39,881 nucleotides of DNA from Actinokineospora inagensis DSM 44258. Its GTDB lineage: Bacteria; Actinomycetota; Actinomycetes; Mycobacteriales; Pseudonocardiaceae. Position numbers and translations under genes: made by a program. Under the pieces are notes generated by a model. It saw only the letters and a program-made list of their open reading frames with translations. It searched no databases and had not been told where the DNA came from. This document shows, piece by piece, positions 1-8,055 of this stretch. The stretch lies in assembly GCF_000482865.1 (NCBI RefSeq), contig NZ_KI519522.1, positions 38,169 to 78,049 of the forward strand, written 5' to 3'. Each line of letters begins with the position of its first letter. Position 1 is the first letter of the stretch.

Positions 1-480
1 CCCGCCCACCCGGGGCGCCGGGGCCCATTCCTGAAACTAGCGCGAGACACGGTTTGTCAAGAGGGCATGCCCCAGACCTGTGGACACCCCGACAACCTGT
101 GCACACCACCCCGCCCAACCCCAACCGATCGGGGCCTGCGACACGCTTGACGGAACCGCCGTCGTGGTCCAGACAGGGACCCGCCCACCCGGGGCGCCGG
201 GGCCCATTCCTGAAACTAGCGCGAGACACGGTTTGTCAAGAGGGGGCGACCCAAGGCTGTGGACACTCCGACCGCCTGTGGACAATCACCGTGCCCGCTC
301 TCAGCCGATCGTGGCCAACGGCGCGCTTGGCTTCAGCGCCGTCGTGGTCCAGGCAAGGGGCCCACCCACCCGGGGGCCGGGGGCCCATTCCTGACCGTAT
401 CGCGATCCCTGGCTTGTCAAGGGGGTCTGACCGTCGGCTGTGGATGAACCCGCGCCTTGTGGACAAACCGGCCGCTCCGA
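1..480. repeat. Three tandem ~180-bp units with paired DnaA-box-like motifs
   Basis: Units begin near 1, 180 and 361. The first ~64 bases of units 1 and 2 are essentially identical; unit 3 is diverged. Each unit carries two TGTGGACA-like nonamers whose starts are exactly 19 bases apart (79/98, 258/277, 439/458). Those at 277-285 and 458-466 read TGTGGACAA, the reverse complement of the actinobacterial DnaA box TTGTCCACA; the other four are one or more mismatches away. No dnaA or dnaN lies nearby, so this is not shown to be oriC. Open frames crossing it look non-coding. The role is unknown; a DnaA-titrating or other protein-binding array is possible. Confidence 0.8.
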
Positions 481-490
481 GATCTGGTTT

Positions 491-560
491 CGTGCCCGTG
501 CCCGTGCCCGTGCCCGTGCCCGTGCCCGTGCCCGTGCCCGTGCCCGTGCCCGTGCCCGTA
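491..560. repeat. Hexanucleotide microsatellite (CGTGCC)x11
   Basis: Eleven perfect CGTGCC copies (491-556) are followed by a partial copy. A six-base unit keeps every frame open, giving Pro-Val, Arg-Ala or His-Gly runs, but none of these frames belongs to a recognisable protein. It is followed by imperfect copies of an AGAACCCAGG-type motif at about 590-690. Length variation by strand slippage is likely. Confidence 0.9.
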
Positions 561-820
561 ACACCCGAACACCGGAACCCTGTCTCGAACCAGAGCCCAG
601 AACCCAGGTGCCGGCACCCGACCCAGCCCAGAACCCAGGCCCTCCAGAACCCAGGCCCCGAACCCGCCCGAGCCCCAACCCGCCCAAGCCCCAACCCCGC
701 CACTCCCACTGGGCGGTTCATCCCGCCTGGCCGATTGCCGCAGCCCACACCCCGGGGGAGCGCACGCCGGTCTGGTCGGGTGGGTAGCCTTCGGCCCGTG
801 AGTCGCGGGGTGGTGGCGTC
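561..820. other. Non-coding stretch before the potassium channel gene
   Basis: This holds short imperfect C-rich direct repeats (about 590-700) and then the presumed promoter of the channel gene. TAGCCT at 785-790 fits an actinobacterial -10 box and would give a leader of roughly 25 bases. No convincing gene was seen on either strand. Confidence 0.5.
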
Positions 821-1870
821 GTGATGCGGAAGCGTTCGGTGGGGTCGGCGGAGCTCGACCTGGTCGGTGTCATCCGCATGCCGGAGACCAGTGTCAGCCC
901 GGTCGCCGCCATTGTTCGCCGGGTGTTGTGGGCGTTGGTCGCGTTGTTCGTCGCCGTGTTGCTGGTGTACCTGGACCGGGATGGCTACCGCGACGCCAAC
1001 GGGGATGGGGTTTCGTTCCTCGATTCGGTGTACTACGCGACCGTGTCGTTGTCGACGACCGGGTACGGGGACATCACGCCGGTCAGCGACTCGGCGCGGT
1101 TGGTGAACATCCTGGTCATCACGCCGTTGCGGGTGTTGTTCCTCATCGTCCTGGTCGGGACGACCCTGGCGGTGTTGACCGAGCGGTCCCGGCAGGCTTT
1201 CAAGATTCAACGGTGGAGGTCGAAGGTGCGGGACCACGTGGTGGTCGTCGGGTACGGCACCAAGGGGCGGTCGGCGGTGAGCGTGGTGCTGTCCGACGGG
1301 GTGGACCCGAGCCGGATCGTGGTGGTGGACACCGACCAGGGGATGTTGGACGCGGCGTCGGCGCTGGGGTTGGTGACGGTGCACGGGTCGGGGACCCGGT
1401 CGGATGTGTTGCGGGTGGCGGGGGTGCCGCGGGCGAAGTCCGTGGTGGTGGCCGCGAGCCGGGACGACTCGGCCGTGTTGATCACCTTGACCGCCCGGGA
1501 GATGGCGCCGAACGCGCAGATCGTGGCGGCGGTGCGGGAGACGGAGAACGTGCACCTGCTGCGCCAGTCCGGCGCGAACCAGGTGGTGGTGTCCAGTGAG
1601 ACCGCCGGTCGGCTGTTGGGCATGGCGACGCACACGCCGACCGTGGTGGACATGGTCGAGGACCTCATCACGCCGGACGAGGGTCTGGCCATCGCCGAGC
1701 GCGAGGTGGAGCAGACCGAGGTGGGCGGGTCGCCGAGACACCTGCCGGACATCGTGCTGGGCATCGTGCGCGGCGGTCGCCTGTACCGGGTCGACTCGGC
1801 GGAGGCGGATGCCATCGAGAGCGGCGACCGGCTGCTGTACATCAAGAAGGTCACCCCGGCTGAAGACTGA
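821..1870 (+). CDS. Potassium channel family protein with RCK (TrkA-N) domain
   Basis: This 349-residue protein probably forms a K+-selective inner-membrane channel gated by ligand binding to a cytoplasmic regulator domain. A first membrane helix lies at about residues 30-50. A pore loop carries the selectivity filter TTGYGD (79-84), and a second helix spans about 95-120. A Rossmann-type RCK/TrkA-N domain follows, with GYGTKG at 144-149, and a TrkA-C-like region at about 265-349. The 2TM-RCK layout matches MthK/YugO-type channels. GTG at 821 is immediately followed by an in-frame ATG at 824; either could be the start. M. tuberculosis Rv3200c, next to nudC, is recalled as a similar cation-channel gene; here nudC lies 8 kb downstream, so the pair may have been separated by insertions. 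Confidence 0.93.
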   Translation: MMRKRSVGSAELDLVGVIRMPETSVSPVAAIVRRVLWALVALFVAVLLVYLDRDGYRDANGDGVSFLDSVYYATVSLSTTGYGDITPVSDSARLVNILVITPLRVLFLIVLVGTTLAVLTERSRQAFKIQRWRSKVRDHVVVVGYGTKGRSAVSVVLSDGVDPSRIVVVDTDQGMLDAASALGLVTVHGSGTRSDVLRVAGVPRAKSVVVAASRDDSAVLITLTAREMAPNAQIVAAVRETENVHLLRQSGANQVVVSSETAGRLLGMATHTPTVVDMVEDLITPDEGLAIAEREVEQTEVGGSPRHLPDIVLGIVRGGRLYRVDSAEADAIESGDRLLYIKKVTPAED

Positions 1871-1899
1871 CCACTTGCGCGGTCTGCGACCATCCGGGA

Positions 1900-2310
1900 A
1901 TGCGGGTCCCGTTCGCCATCCCGGCCACCGTCGTCACGTGGGCGGTGGTCTCGGCGTTCAGCATCGTGCTGGCGCTGGTGTTGGCGATGCTCGGCGCCCT
2001 CGGTCACTGGTCCGGTGGTTCCAGTTCGCCGACCACGGTGAGTGCCACCGTCGTCACCGGCGTGTCCTGCGACCAGAGCGGTCTGGAGCGGATCTCCTAC
2101 CCGACGTCGGATGGCAAGAGGGAAGCTTCCCTGGACGCGTGCGGTCATCAGGTAGGGGAGACGGTGGATGTTGCCGTGGGCGGCGACACCGCACACTTGG
2201 CGCAAGCGACCGCAGGGGCGAGTTTTGACGCCCGCCCCTTCGCCGTCGTATTGCTTGTCTTCGCCGGTATAGCCGGTGCCGGTTATCTCCACCTCATCCG
2301 ACGCCGCTAG
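1900..2310 (+). CDS. Small membrane protein of unknown function
   Basis: 136 residues; no family recognised. An N-terminal hydrophobic helix (about 8-32) is followed by an extracytoplasmic segment of about 75 residues with two cysteines (CDQSG and ACGHQV) that could form a disulfide. A second helix (about 112-130) ends in the basic tail HLIRRR. This looks like a two-helix membrane protein with an outer loop. It lies 29 bases behind the channel gene and could be cotranscribed. Its stop TAG lies in a CTAG shared with the stop of the convergent metallopeptidase gene. A more downstream start is possible. Confidence 0.7.
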   Translation: MRVPFAIPATVVTWAVVSAFSIVLALVLAMLGALGHWSGGSSSPTTVSATVVTGVSCDQSGLERISYPTSDGKREASLDACGHQVGETVDVAVGGDTAHLAQATAGASFDARPFAVVLLVFAGIAGAGYLHLIRRR

Positions 2311-3542
2311 GACACATCGCCTGGAGCGGCCGCCCAGGTGTTGCACTCACCGGTGCGGTTGGTGGTGTAGCCGTGTTCCATCCACGACCCGTAGTGCTGT
2401 GGTGTCCCGTGGTCCGGTGGGAAGTCCTTGTCCCAGTCGCCGCGCGTGTAGTTGTCGGTGATGGCGTCCTTGACGACGGTCGCCGTGATGGAAGCTCCTC
2501 CGTGCGCGGACCCCACGAACCACATCCCCGCGAGGCACTGCGCCTGCAACTCAGCCCTCCGCGACAGGTCCAACCCGGCAGGGGTCTGGTCGCCCGCCTC
2601 GTACCGGGCTTCCCCGTACGCGTCCCACACGCCCGCGAGGGTCTGTATGTGGTGGCCGAACTCGTGCGCGAACAGCGCGAGGTAAGGGCCGACCTTCGTG
2701 CCGATCGTGTCTGTCTGCAATCCCTCGAAGGGCATGTACAGCGTGTTGTCTTGCGGGCAGTAGAACGCCGCCCAGTTGGCCTTTGCCGCCCCGCACGGGC
2801 TGCTCCACGTCTTACCGCCGGGAAACGCGAGCTTCGGTGTGAAGTACGGCAACCCGGCCCGTTGCATCGCGGGTGCCCATGCCTGCTCCAGGCAAGGTAG
2901 TGCGGCGGTGAAGAACGCCTGTGCCGCCTGCGGATCGCTCCTCCACGCGGGGAGTGCGCAGGTGGCCGAACTGACACCGTTGGAAGCGCTGAACAACGGG
3001 TTGTCCGCCAGCGTGTAAACCGGCTTGGGTCCGGCAGGTGTCGTAGCCGTGGACACCGTCGTGCGGGTGGCAGTCGCCGATCTTGTCGTGCGCGTGGTGG
3101 TGGTTGTCGTCGTGACCGTTGTCGTTGTTGTTGTCGCGGCTGTGGGGGCTCGGTACGTCGTAGTCGGAGCCGAGTAGCCAACGTCGTCGGTGTGCGACCG
3201 CGATAAGAGGAACGGGATACCGCTGAGGACGTATACGCCAACCAGCGCTAAGAGGATGATGAAGAAGGTGGTGGCGAAGCCCTTGTTCGACTTGCGGGGC
3301 GGCGGAGGTGGCCCGTACCACTGCGTCCTTTGTGGAGGAAACTGCGGCGGATATGGCTGCTGCGGCGGGTAACCCCGTGGCGGGTACTGCTGCTGCGGTA
3401 CCGGATACGGCCGTGTGGGATTGGGCAAGTGGGGAGGAAACGCCTGCGGGTAGCCCGGTAAAGCCATCGGCGGAGGTGCCACCGGCATTGGTGGCGGGTA
3501 CGGCCCCTGTGGTCGCCACGGACCCTGTGGCGGATGGCTCAT
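2307..3542 (-). CDS. Membrane-anchored neutral zinc metallopeptidase
   Basis: 411 residues. The N-terminal ~90 residues are proline/tyrosine/glutamine-rich. A single membrane helix (about 95-117) follows, then a Thr-rich linker (about 125-170) and a catalytic domain. HEFGHH at about 293-298 is the zinc-binding HExxH motif, placing it in the putative neutral zinc metallopeptidase family (YpfJ-like). The catalytic domain should face outside the membrane. ATG at 3542 is chosen because a GGGGGAA ribosome site lies just upstream; the frame stays open to 4064, but that stretch is antisense to the DUF2207 gene. It is divergent from that gene across about 80 bases and converges on the small membrane protein gene. 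Substrate unknown. Confidence 0.88.
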   Translation of the reverse strand: MSHPPQGPWRPQGPYPPPMPVAPPPMALPGYPQAFPPHLPNPTRPYPVPQQQYPPRGYPPQQPYPPQFPPQRTQWYGPPPPPRKSNKGFATTFFIILLALVGVYVLSGIPFLLSRSHTDDVGYSAPTTTYRAPTAATTTTTTVTTTTTTTRTTRSATATRTTVSTATTPAGPKPVYTLADNPLFSASNGVSSATCALPAWRSDPQAAQAFFTAALPCLEQAWAPAMQRAGLPYFTPKLAFPGGKTWSSPCGAAKANWAAFYCPQDNTLYMPFEGLQTDTIGTKVGPYLALFAHEFGHHIQTLAGVWDAYGEARYEAGDQTPAGLDLSRRAELQAQCLAGMWFVGSAHGGASITATVVKDAITDNYTRGDWDKDFPPDHGTPQHYGSWMEHGYTTNRTGECNTWAAAPGDVS

Positions 3543-3607
3543 CGTTCCCCCGTCGCTCCCGGCAGGCCGTTTCGGCCAGACCGGCGGTGAGCATAGGGCG
3601 GCTCGGC

Positions 3608-3613
3608 TATCGT
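3608..3613 (+). promoter_or_regulatory. Putative -10 box (TATCGT) for a leaderless DUF2207 gene
   Basis: TATCGT sits 8 bases before the GTG at 3622, in the short divergent region between the metallopeptidase and DUF2207 genes. The spacing suggests transcription starts at or just before the start codon. The same hexamer and spacing precede jetA. Confidence 0.45.
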
Positions 3614-3621
3614 TCGCTGCC

Positions 3622-5367
3622 GTGTTGACAAAATGGGGGATCGTGGCCAGGGGGATCGTCGCCGGGGGAGTGGCCGTGCTGGTGGCCGCGCCCGGTGTCG
3701 CGGCGGCGCAACCGTCGTTCCCGTCGCTGCCGCCGGACGCGCCGTCCATCTCGTTCCCGGTGCCGGGGACCGCGCAGCCGCCGGACATCAACCCGGCGCC
3801 GCCCACCTCGGGCCGGACCCGACCGCCGACCGCCCCGCCGGTCACGCTTCCGCGCAGCGTCAACGTCCAGCTCAAGTTGGAGCGCGACGGCGGACTGACC
3901 GTCCGCGAGCAGGTCGTGGTGCAGGCGAAGCAGACGATGACCCGGGTGGCGCCGCTGCGCGTCGGCGACCGGGTGTTCACCGTGCGGAACGCGACCACGC
4001 GTGGCAAGGGTTCGGTCGAGGTGACTCCGGACGCGCTCACCATCCACGCCGCCGAGGGCGCCAACGAGATCGACTACACCGTGGACGGCGCGGTTGCCGA
4101 CCTCGGCGACCACTTGGAGGTCCGCTGGCAGGTCGCCAGCGGCTGGGACACCAAGCTGCTCGCGCTGCGGGCGTCGCTGCTCACCCCCAAACCCGGCCGT
4201 GACTTCGTCTGCCTCGCCGGACCGGCGGGTTCCACGGACATCTGCGATTCCGCGTTGACAGACGCAAGCGGCATCCTCCGCGTCGTGCAGTCCAACTTGG
4301 ACAAAGGCGACCGGGTAGATGTGTCTGCCGAGCTGCCATCCGGGCTCGTTCCCGCGAACGCCCGATTCGACTCGACCGGGACAAGCGCGTTCGCGTTGAC
4401 GCCGCTCGGTGGGGCCGGGCTGGGGTTGGTCGCGCTCTTACTCGTGGGTGGTTTCGTCGTGCTGTGGACCAAACGCAGTCGTGACGTGGGAGCCCTGGCT
4501 GCGGACGTGGGCCCGGTCGAGCTCATCGCCAACAACGACGGCGCGGTCACCTTCGCCTCACCGGACGGGATCTTGCCTGGGCAGGCGGGCATGGTCGTTG
4601 ATGAACGCGCCGACTCGCATGACTTGGCCGCCACGGTCGTAGACCTCGCCGTGCGCAACTACCTCTGGGTAACCGAGGCGAACGACGATTGGCAGATCGT
4701 GCGCCGCAACCCGGCCGACGACGCCCTTACCGACTACGAACGCGCCGTCTATGTCGCCCTACTTCCGGCGGGCACAGACTCGGTGACGTTATCCGTGCTG
4801 AGGGCGTCACCGCCGGATCTTGCCGCCGCCAAGTCCGCTCTTCAGGATGACGCTGTCAAGCGCGGTTGGTTCGTCAGGCGCCCCAACAGCGTCGGCCGCT
4901 TAGGACTGATCGGCGCCGCTGTCATCGCGGTCGGTGTCCTCGGCACGGTGGCGTTAGCCGTCGCAGGTGGACCTGCCCTACTCGGTATCGCCGTCGTCAT
5001 CGGTGGGATTGGTCTGCTCGTAGGAGCCCGGTTCGTCCCGGTGCGTTCCAAAGCGGGCGTGGCGCTCGCCCAGCAGGTCCGTGGGGTGGCCGCCTACCTC
5101 GGTGGTGTCACCGCCGAAGCCGTCCCCACCGACCGTGAACTGGTCTTCTCCCGGTCGCTGCCCTTCGCGCTCGCACTCGGCGAGACCGAGCGGTGGCTGG
5201 CGGGCTTCGGCCCGGTCGACCCGGCGGGCATCCAGTGGTTCGCGGCCCAGGACGAGGCTGTTTCCGCTGATCAGGAGCGGTTCGCAAGCCGGATCGCCGC
5301 GTTCCTCGGCGCGCTCGACGGGGCGCTGGGCCGGTCCGGGAGCCACGGACAGTTCTCCGCTCGGTAA
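3622..5367 (+). CDS. DUF2207 family membrane protein
   Basis: 581 residues. A secretion signal (about 1-28, ending AAA-QPS) precedes a proline-rich spacer. A beta-rich extracytoplasmic domain (about 75-250) matches the DUF2207/YciQ-type N-terminal domain. A membrane helix lies at about 255-283, followed by a cytoplasmic domain containing the family-typical DLAATVVDLAVRNYLWV stretch. Two further helices (about 425-472) and a C-terminal segment with RELVFSRSLPFALALGETERW complete the protein. The function of the family is unknown. GTG at 3622 is supported by the -10-like TATCGT just upstream; an alternative GTG at 3643 would shorten the signal peptide. The LPxTG-protein gene follows about 100 bases downstream. 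Confidence 0.88.
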   Translation: MLTKWGIVARGIVAGGVAVLVAAPGVAAAQPSFPSLPPDAPSISFPVPGTAQPPDINPAPPTSGRTRPPTAPPVTLPRSVNVQLKLERDGGLTVREQVVVQAKQTMTRVAPLRVGDRVFTVRNATTRGKGSVEVTPDALTIHAAEGANEIDYTVDGAVADLGDHLEVRWQVASGWDTKLLALRASLLTPKPGRDFVCLAGPAGSTDICDSALTDASGILRVVQSNLDKGDRVDVSAELPSGLVPANARFDSTGTSAFALTPLGGAGLGLVALLLVGGFVVLWTKRSRDVGALAADVGPVELIANNDGAVTFASPDGILPGQAGMVVDERADSHDLAATVVDLAVRNYLWVTEANDDWQIVRRNPADDALTDYERAVYVALLPAGTDSVTLSVLRASPPDLAAAKSALQDDAVKRGWFVRRPNSVGRLGLIGAAVIAVGVLGTVALAVAGGPALLGIAVVIGGIGLLVGARFVPVRSKAGVALAQQVRGVAAYLGGVTAEAVPTDRELVFSRSLPFALALGETERWLAGFGPVDPAGIQWFAAQDEAVSADQERFASRIAAFLGALDGALGRSGSHGQFSAR

Positions 5368-5468
5368 CACATTCGGCGGCCTTGTATAACTCTTTTGGGG
5401 GTAGCTCGGCGAATACTGGTCACTCGGTGTACCTTTCGCGCACTTCATCAGTGCCTCCGGGAGGTCCG

Positions 5469-6692
5469 TTGCTCACCGTCGTGAAGCGCGCCGTCGTGCA
5501 CAGCAGCCTGGTGGCGGTCGCGGTCGGGGCGACCCTGCTCGGCGCCGCCATCCCCGCCGCGGCGCAGCAGGCACCGGACCAGGCCAGCGAGACCGGCCAG
5601 TCGACGCCGACCACGGTGCTCAGCGACTGCGACAACGGCACCCGTTCGGTCAAGGTCGTCCTGGACGACAAGAACGCCCCTTACACGCTGCGGCTCACCG
5701 GGTCGGACAAGCCCGAGCAGACCATCGAGCGGACCACGGAACCGGACAAGGACGACCCGGCCGCGGCCACCGCCACCTTCGACAAGGTCCCGGCCGGGGA
5801 GTACGAGGTCGAGATCGCGGGCTCCCGCGACTGGCTGACCAGCGTCCCGATCAGCGTCAAGTGCGACTCGGGCAACAAGTCGCCCGGCCTCGGCACCTAC
5901 GCGTTGTGCGACACGAAGGCCGACATCAACAGCCTGCCCGCGCTGTACGTCGAGATCGACAACCCCAACGGCAAGCCGGTCGACTACACAGTTACAGCCA
6001 ACGGCATCACTAAAACCGCGACCGTTGCCGCAGGCTCCCACGGCAGCGTCAACATGGGCGGTACACCCGGCGGCGACTACAAGGTCGTGGTCGACGGCTC
6101 GGATGGCACCCAGGCCGTCACTGGTGTCTCCGTCGACTACTGCCAGGACGTCAAGGTCGACCGCGACAAGGGCTTCCAGGTTTCGACCCGCTGCGTAGAC
6201 GAACAGTCGGTTGTCACCTTCCGGTACTACGCCGTGGGGCCTTACCCCGCCGACCGCGTCCTCACCATCGACGGCATGCCGTCCTTCAAAGAGACCGCGC
6301 ACTTCGACGGTGACGGCGTCTACCAGTGGACCCGGCACACCGGCGAGTTCCCCGACGGCTCTTACACCGCGCACCTGTCCGGCTTGAACAGCGCCGTGAC
6401 CTTCACCGTCGCTTGTGAACGCCGCAGCGAGCCCAGCACCGGACAAACCCAACCGTCCAACCCGGACACCACCCGCGCGACCACGACCACGGCGCCGACG
6501 TCCAGCTCCACCGCCGCATCGCTGCCGGTCAGCACGTCGCCCGCGCCGCCGGTCGCCCAGGGCGGCACCGGCCCCGACGGGAGCCTGCCGGTCACCGGTG
6601 TCGCGGTGGGCGGCCTCGTCCTGCTCGGCCTGCTCGCACTTGCGGGCGGCACGGTCTTGTTGATCGTGCAGCGGCGCAGGCGTTCCGCCTAG
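5469..6692 (+). CDS. LPxTG-type cell-surface protein
   Basis: About 407 residues from TTG at 5469, which has GGGAGG four to five bases upstream; GTG at 5481 is an alternative. A signal peptide (cleavage near AAA-QQA) is followed by an extracellular region of several short beta-type repeats, each with conserved Cys, Gly and Asp. A Thr/Ser/Pro-rich stalk (about 330-365) leads to the sorting signal LPVTG at 373-377, a hydrophobic helix and the tail QRRRRSA. That is the classic layout for covalent attachment to peptidoglycan by a sortase. No sortase gene lies in the window. Ligand or role unknown. Confidence 0.85.
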   Translation: MLTVVKRAVVHSSLVAVAVGATLLGAAIPAAAQQAPDQASETGQSTPTTVLSDCDNGTRSVKVVLDDKNAPYTLRLTGSDKPEQTIERTTEPDKDDPAAATATFDKVPAGEYEVEIAGSRDWLTSVPISVKCDSGNKSPGLGTYALCDTKADINSLPALYVEIDNPNGKPVDYTVTANGITKTATVAAGSHGSVNMGGTPGGDYKVVVDGSDGTQAVTGVSVDYCQDVKVDRDKGFQVSTRCVDEQSVVTFRYYAVGPYPADRVLTIDGMPSFKETAHFDGDGVYQWTRHTGEFPDGSYTAHLSGLNSAVTFTVACERRSEPSTGQTQPSNPDTTRATTTTAPTSSSTAASLPVSTSPAPPVAQGGTGPDGSLPVTGVAVGGLVLLGLLALAGGTVLLIVQRRRRSA

Positions 6693-6759
6693 AGCGGAAC
6701 TCCCGGCGAGTTGTCCACAGGCGGGCGCCGCGAGGTGTCCGCCCGTGGCCGTCCTCCCG

Positions 6760-6765
6760 TAGGCT
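6760..6765 (+). promoter_or_regulatory. Leaderless -10 box (TAGGCT) for the M16 peptidase gene
   Basis: TAGGCT occupies -12 to -7 relative to the GTG at 6772, with exactly six bases between. This is the arrangement of a leaderless actinobacterial mRNA. No purine-rich ribosome site lies upstream, which supports both the promoter and the chosen start. Confidence 0.65.
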
Positions 6766-6771
6766 CGACCG

Positions 6772-8055
6772 GTGACCGTTTCCCAGTTGCACCGCTACAC
6801 CCTCGCCAACGGCCTGCGAGTGGTCCTCGCCCCCGACGACACCACACCCGTCGTCGGCGTGAGCGTGCACTACGACGTGGGCTTCCGCTCCGAGCCGGAG
6901 GGCCGCACCGGCTTCGCCCACCTGTTCGAGCACCTGATGTTCCAGGGCAGCGAGAGCCTGGAGAAGCTGGCGCACTTCCGGCACGTCCAATCCTCCGGTG
7001 GCACCTTCAACGGGTCCACCCACCCGGACTACACCGACTACTTCGAGGTGCTGCCCTCGGCCGCCCTGGAACGCGCGCTGTTCCTGGAGGCCGACCGGAT
7101 GCGCGCGCCGAAGCTCACCGAGGAGAACCTGCGCAACCAGATCGACGTGGTGAAGGAGGAGATCCGGCTCAACGTGCTCAACCGCCCGTACGGCGGTTTC
7201 CCGTGGATCCTGCTGCCGCCCGTCCTGTTCGACACGTTCCCCAACGCGCACAACGGGTACGGCGGGTTCGAAGACTTGGAGCAGGCCACGGTCGCCGACT
7301 GCGCCGCCTTCTTCGACACCTACTACGCCCCGTCCAACGCGGTCCTCACCGTCGCGGGCGACTTCACCCTCGACGCCGCGCAGGCCCTCATCGAGAAGCA
7401 CTTCGGCGACGTCCCCGCCCGGCCCCGGCCGCAGCGCCCGTCCTTCGCCGAGCCGCCGCCCACCGCCGAGGTCCGCGCCGACCACCCCGACCCGCTGGCC
7501 CCGCTGCCCGCCGTCGCCATCGGCTACCGCATCCCGGACCCGGTCGACGAGGTCGACGCCTACCTGGCCTACCTCGTGCTGGCCGGTGTCCTCACCGACG
7601 GCGACGGTTCCCGCCTGCAGCAGCGCCTGGTCTACGGCGACCAGTTGGTCAGCGACGTCAGCGCGGGCTGCGGCATGTTCGGCCCGTTCGAGGCCCGCGA
7701 CCCGGACACCTTCACCATCACCGCCATGCACTCGCCCGAGGTCGCGCTCGACACGGTGCTCGCGGCCGTCGACGACGAGCTGGAGAAGCTCGCCAGCACC
7801 CCGCCCGACCCCACCGAGCTGGCCAAGGTCACCGCCCGCTGGGCGGCCAGCCTGCACAAGGAACACGACCGGATCGTCAGCCGCACCCTCGCCCTCGGCG
7901 CCTTCGAGCTCCTCTACGGCGACCCGGCCCTGGTCTACCAACTGCCCGACCGGATCAGCTCGGTCACCCCCGACGCCGTCTCCGCCGCCGCCAAGTCCCT
8001 GCGCCCGGACTCCCGCGCCATCCTCACCGTCACCCCCTCGGCGGGCGCGCAATGA
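6772..8055 (+). CDS. M16 family zinc metallopeptidase, catalytic subunit
   Basis: 427 residues. The inverted zinc motif HLFEH lies at 50-54 and the downstream acidic ligand is in VVKEE at about 129-130, as in pitrilysin, insulinase and mitochondrial processing peptidase beta subunits. An M16 C-terminal-type domain follows (about 170-350). The length fits half-size bacterial M16 proteins that act as pairs with an inactive partner. The partner lies downstream at 8494 but is separated by 438 bases of repeats. The GTG start has a -10 box six bases upstream and no ribosome site. Substrate unknown; peptide degradation or processing is the family role. Confidence 0.93.
   Translation: MTVSQLHRYTLANGLRVVLAPDDTTPVVGVSVHYDVGFRSEPEGRTGFAHLFEHLMFQGSESLEKLAHFRHVQSSGGTFNGSTHPDYTDYFEVLPSAALERALFLEADRMRAPKLTEENLRNQIDVVKEEIRLNVLNRPYGGFPWILLPPVLFDTFPNAHNGYGGFEDLEQATVADCAAFFDTYYAPSNAVLTVAGDFTLDAAQALIEKHFGDVPARPRPQRPSFAEPPPTAEVRADHPDPLAPLPAVAIGYRIPDPVDEVDAYLAYLVLAGVLTDGDGSRLQQRLVYGDQLVSDVSAGCGMFGPFEARDPDTFTITAMHSPEVALDTVLAAVDDELEKLASTPPDPTELAKVTARWAASLHKEHDRIVSRTLALGAFELLYGDPALVYQLPDRISSVTPDAVSAAAKSLRPDSRAILTVTPSAGAQ

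Noticed and set aside
1..480. Chromosomal origin of replication
   Set aside because: Only two perfect DnaA boxes are present, there is no AT-rich unwinding region, and none of dnaA, dnaN, recF, gyrB or rpmH is nearby.
54..824. Long open frames through the left-end repeats with a Pro-Val dipeptide run
   Set aside because: The open frames result from stop-poor GC-rich repeats and a six-base tandem repeat that keeps all frames open. There is no domain, no plausible start signal, and composition is low-complexity.
236..1741. 501-codon minus-strand frame
   Set aside because: It is antisense to the clear potassium channel gene and through the repeats; His/Arg/Val-rich composition is typical of shadow frames in GC-rich DNA.
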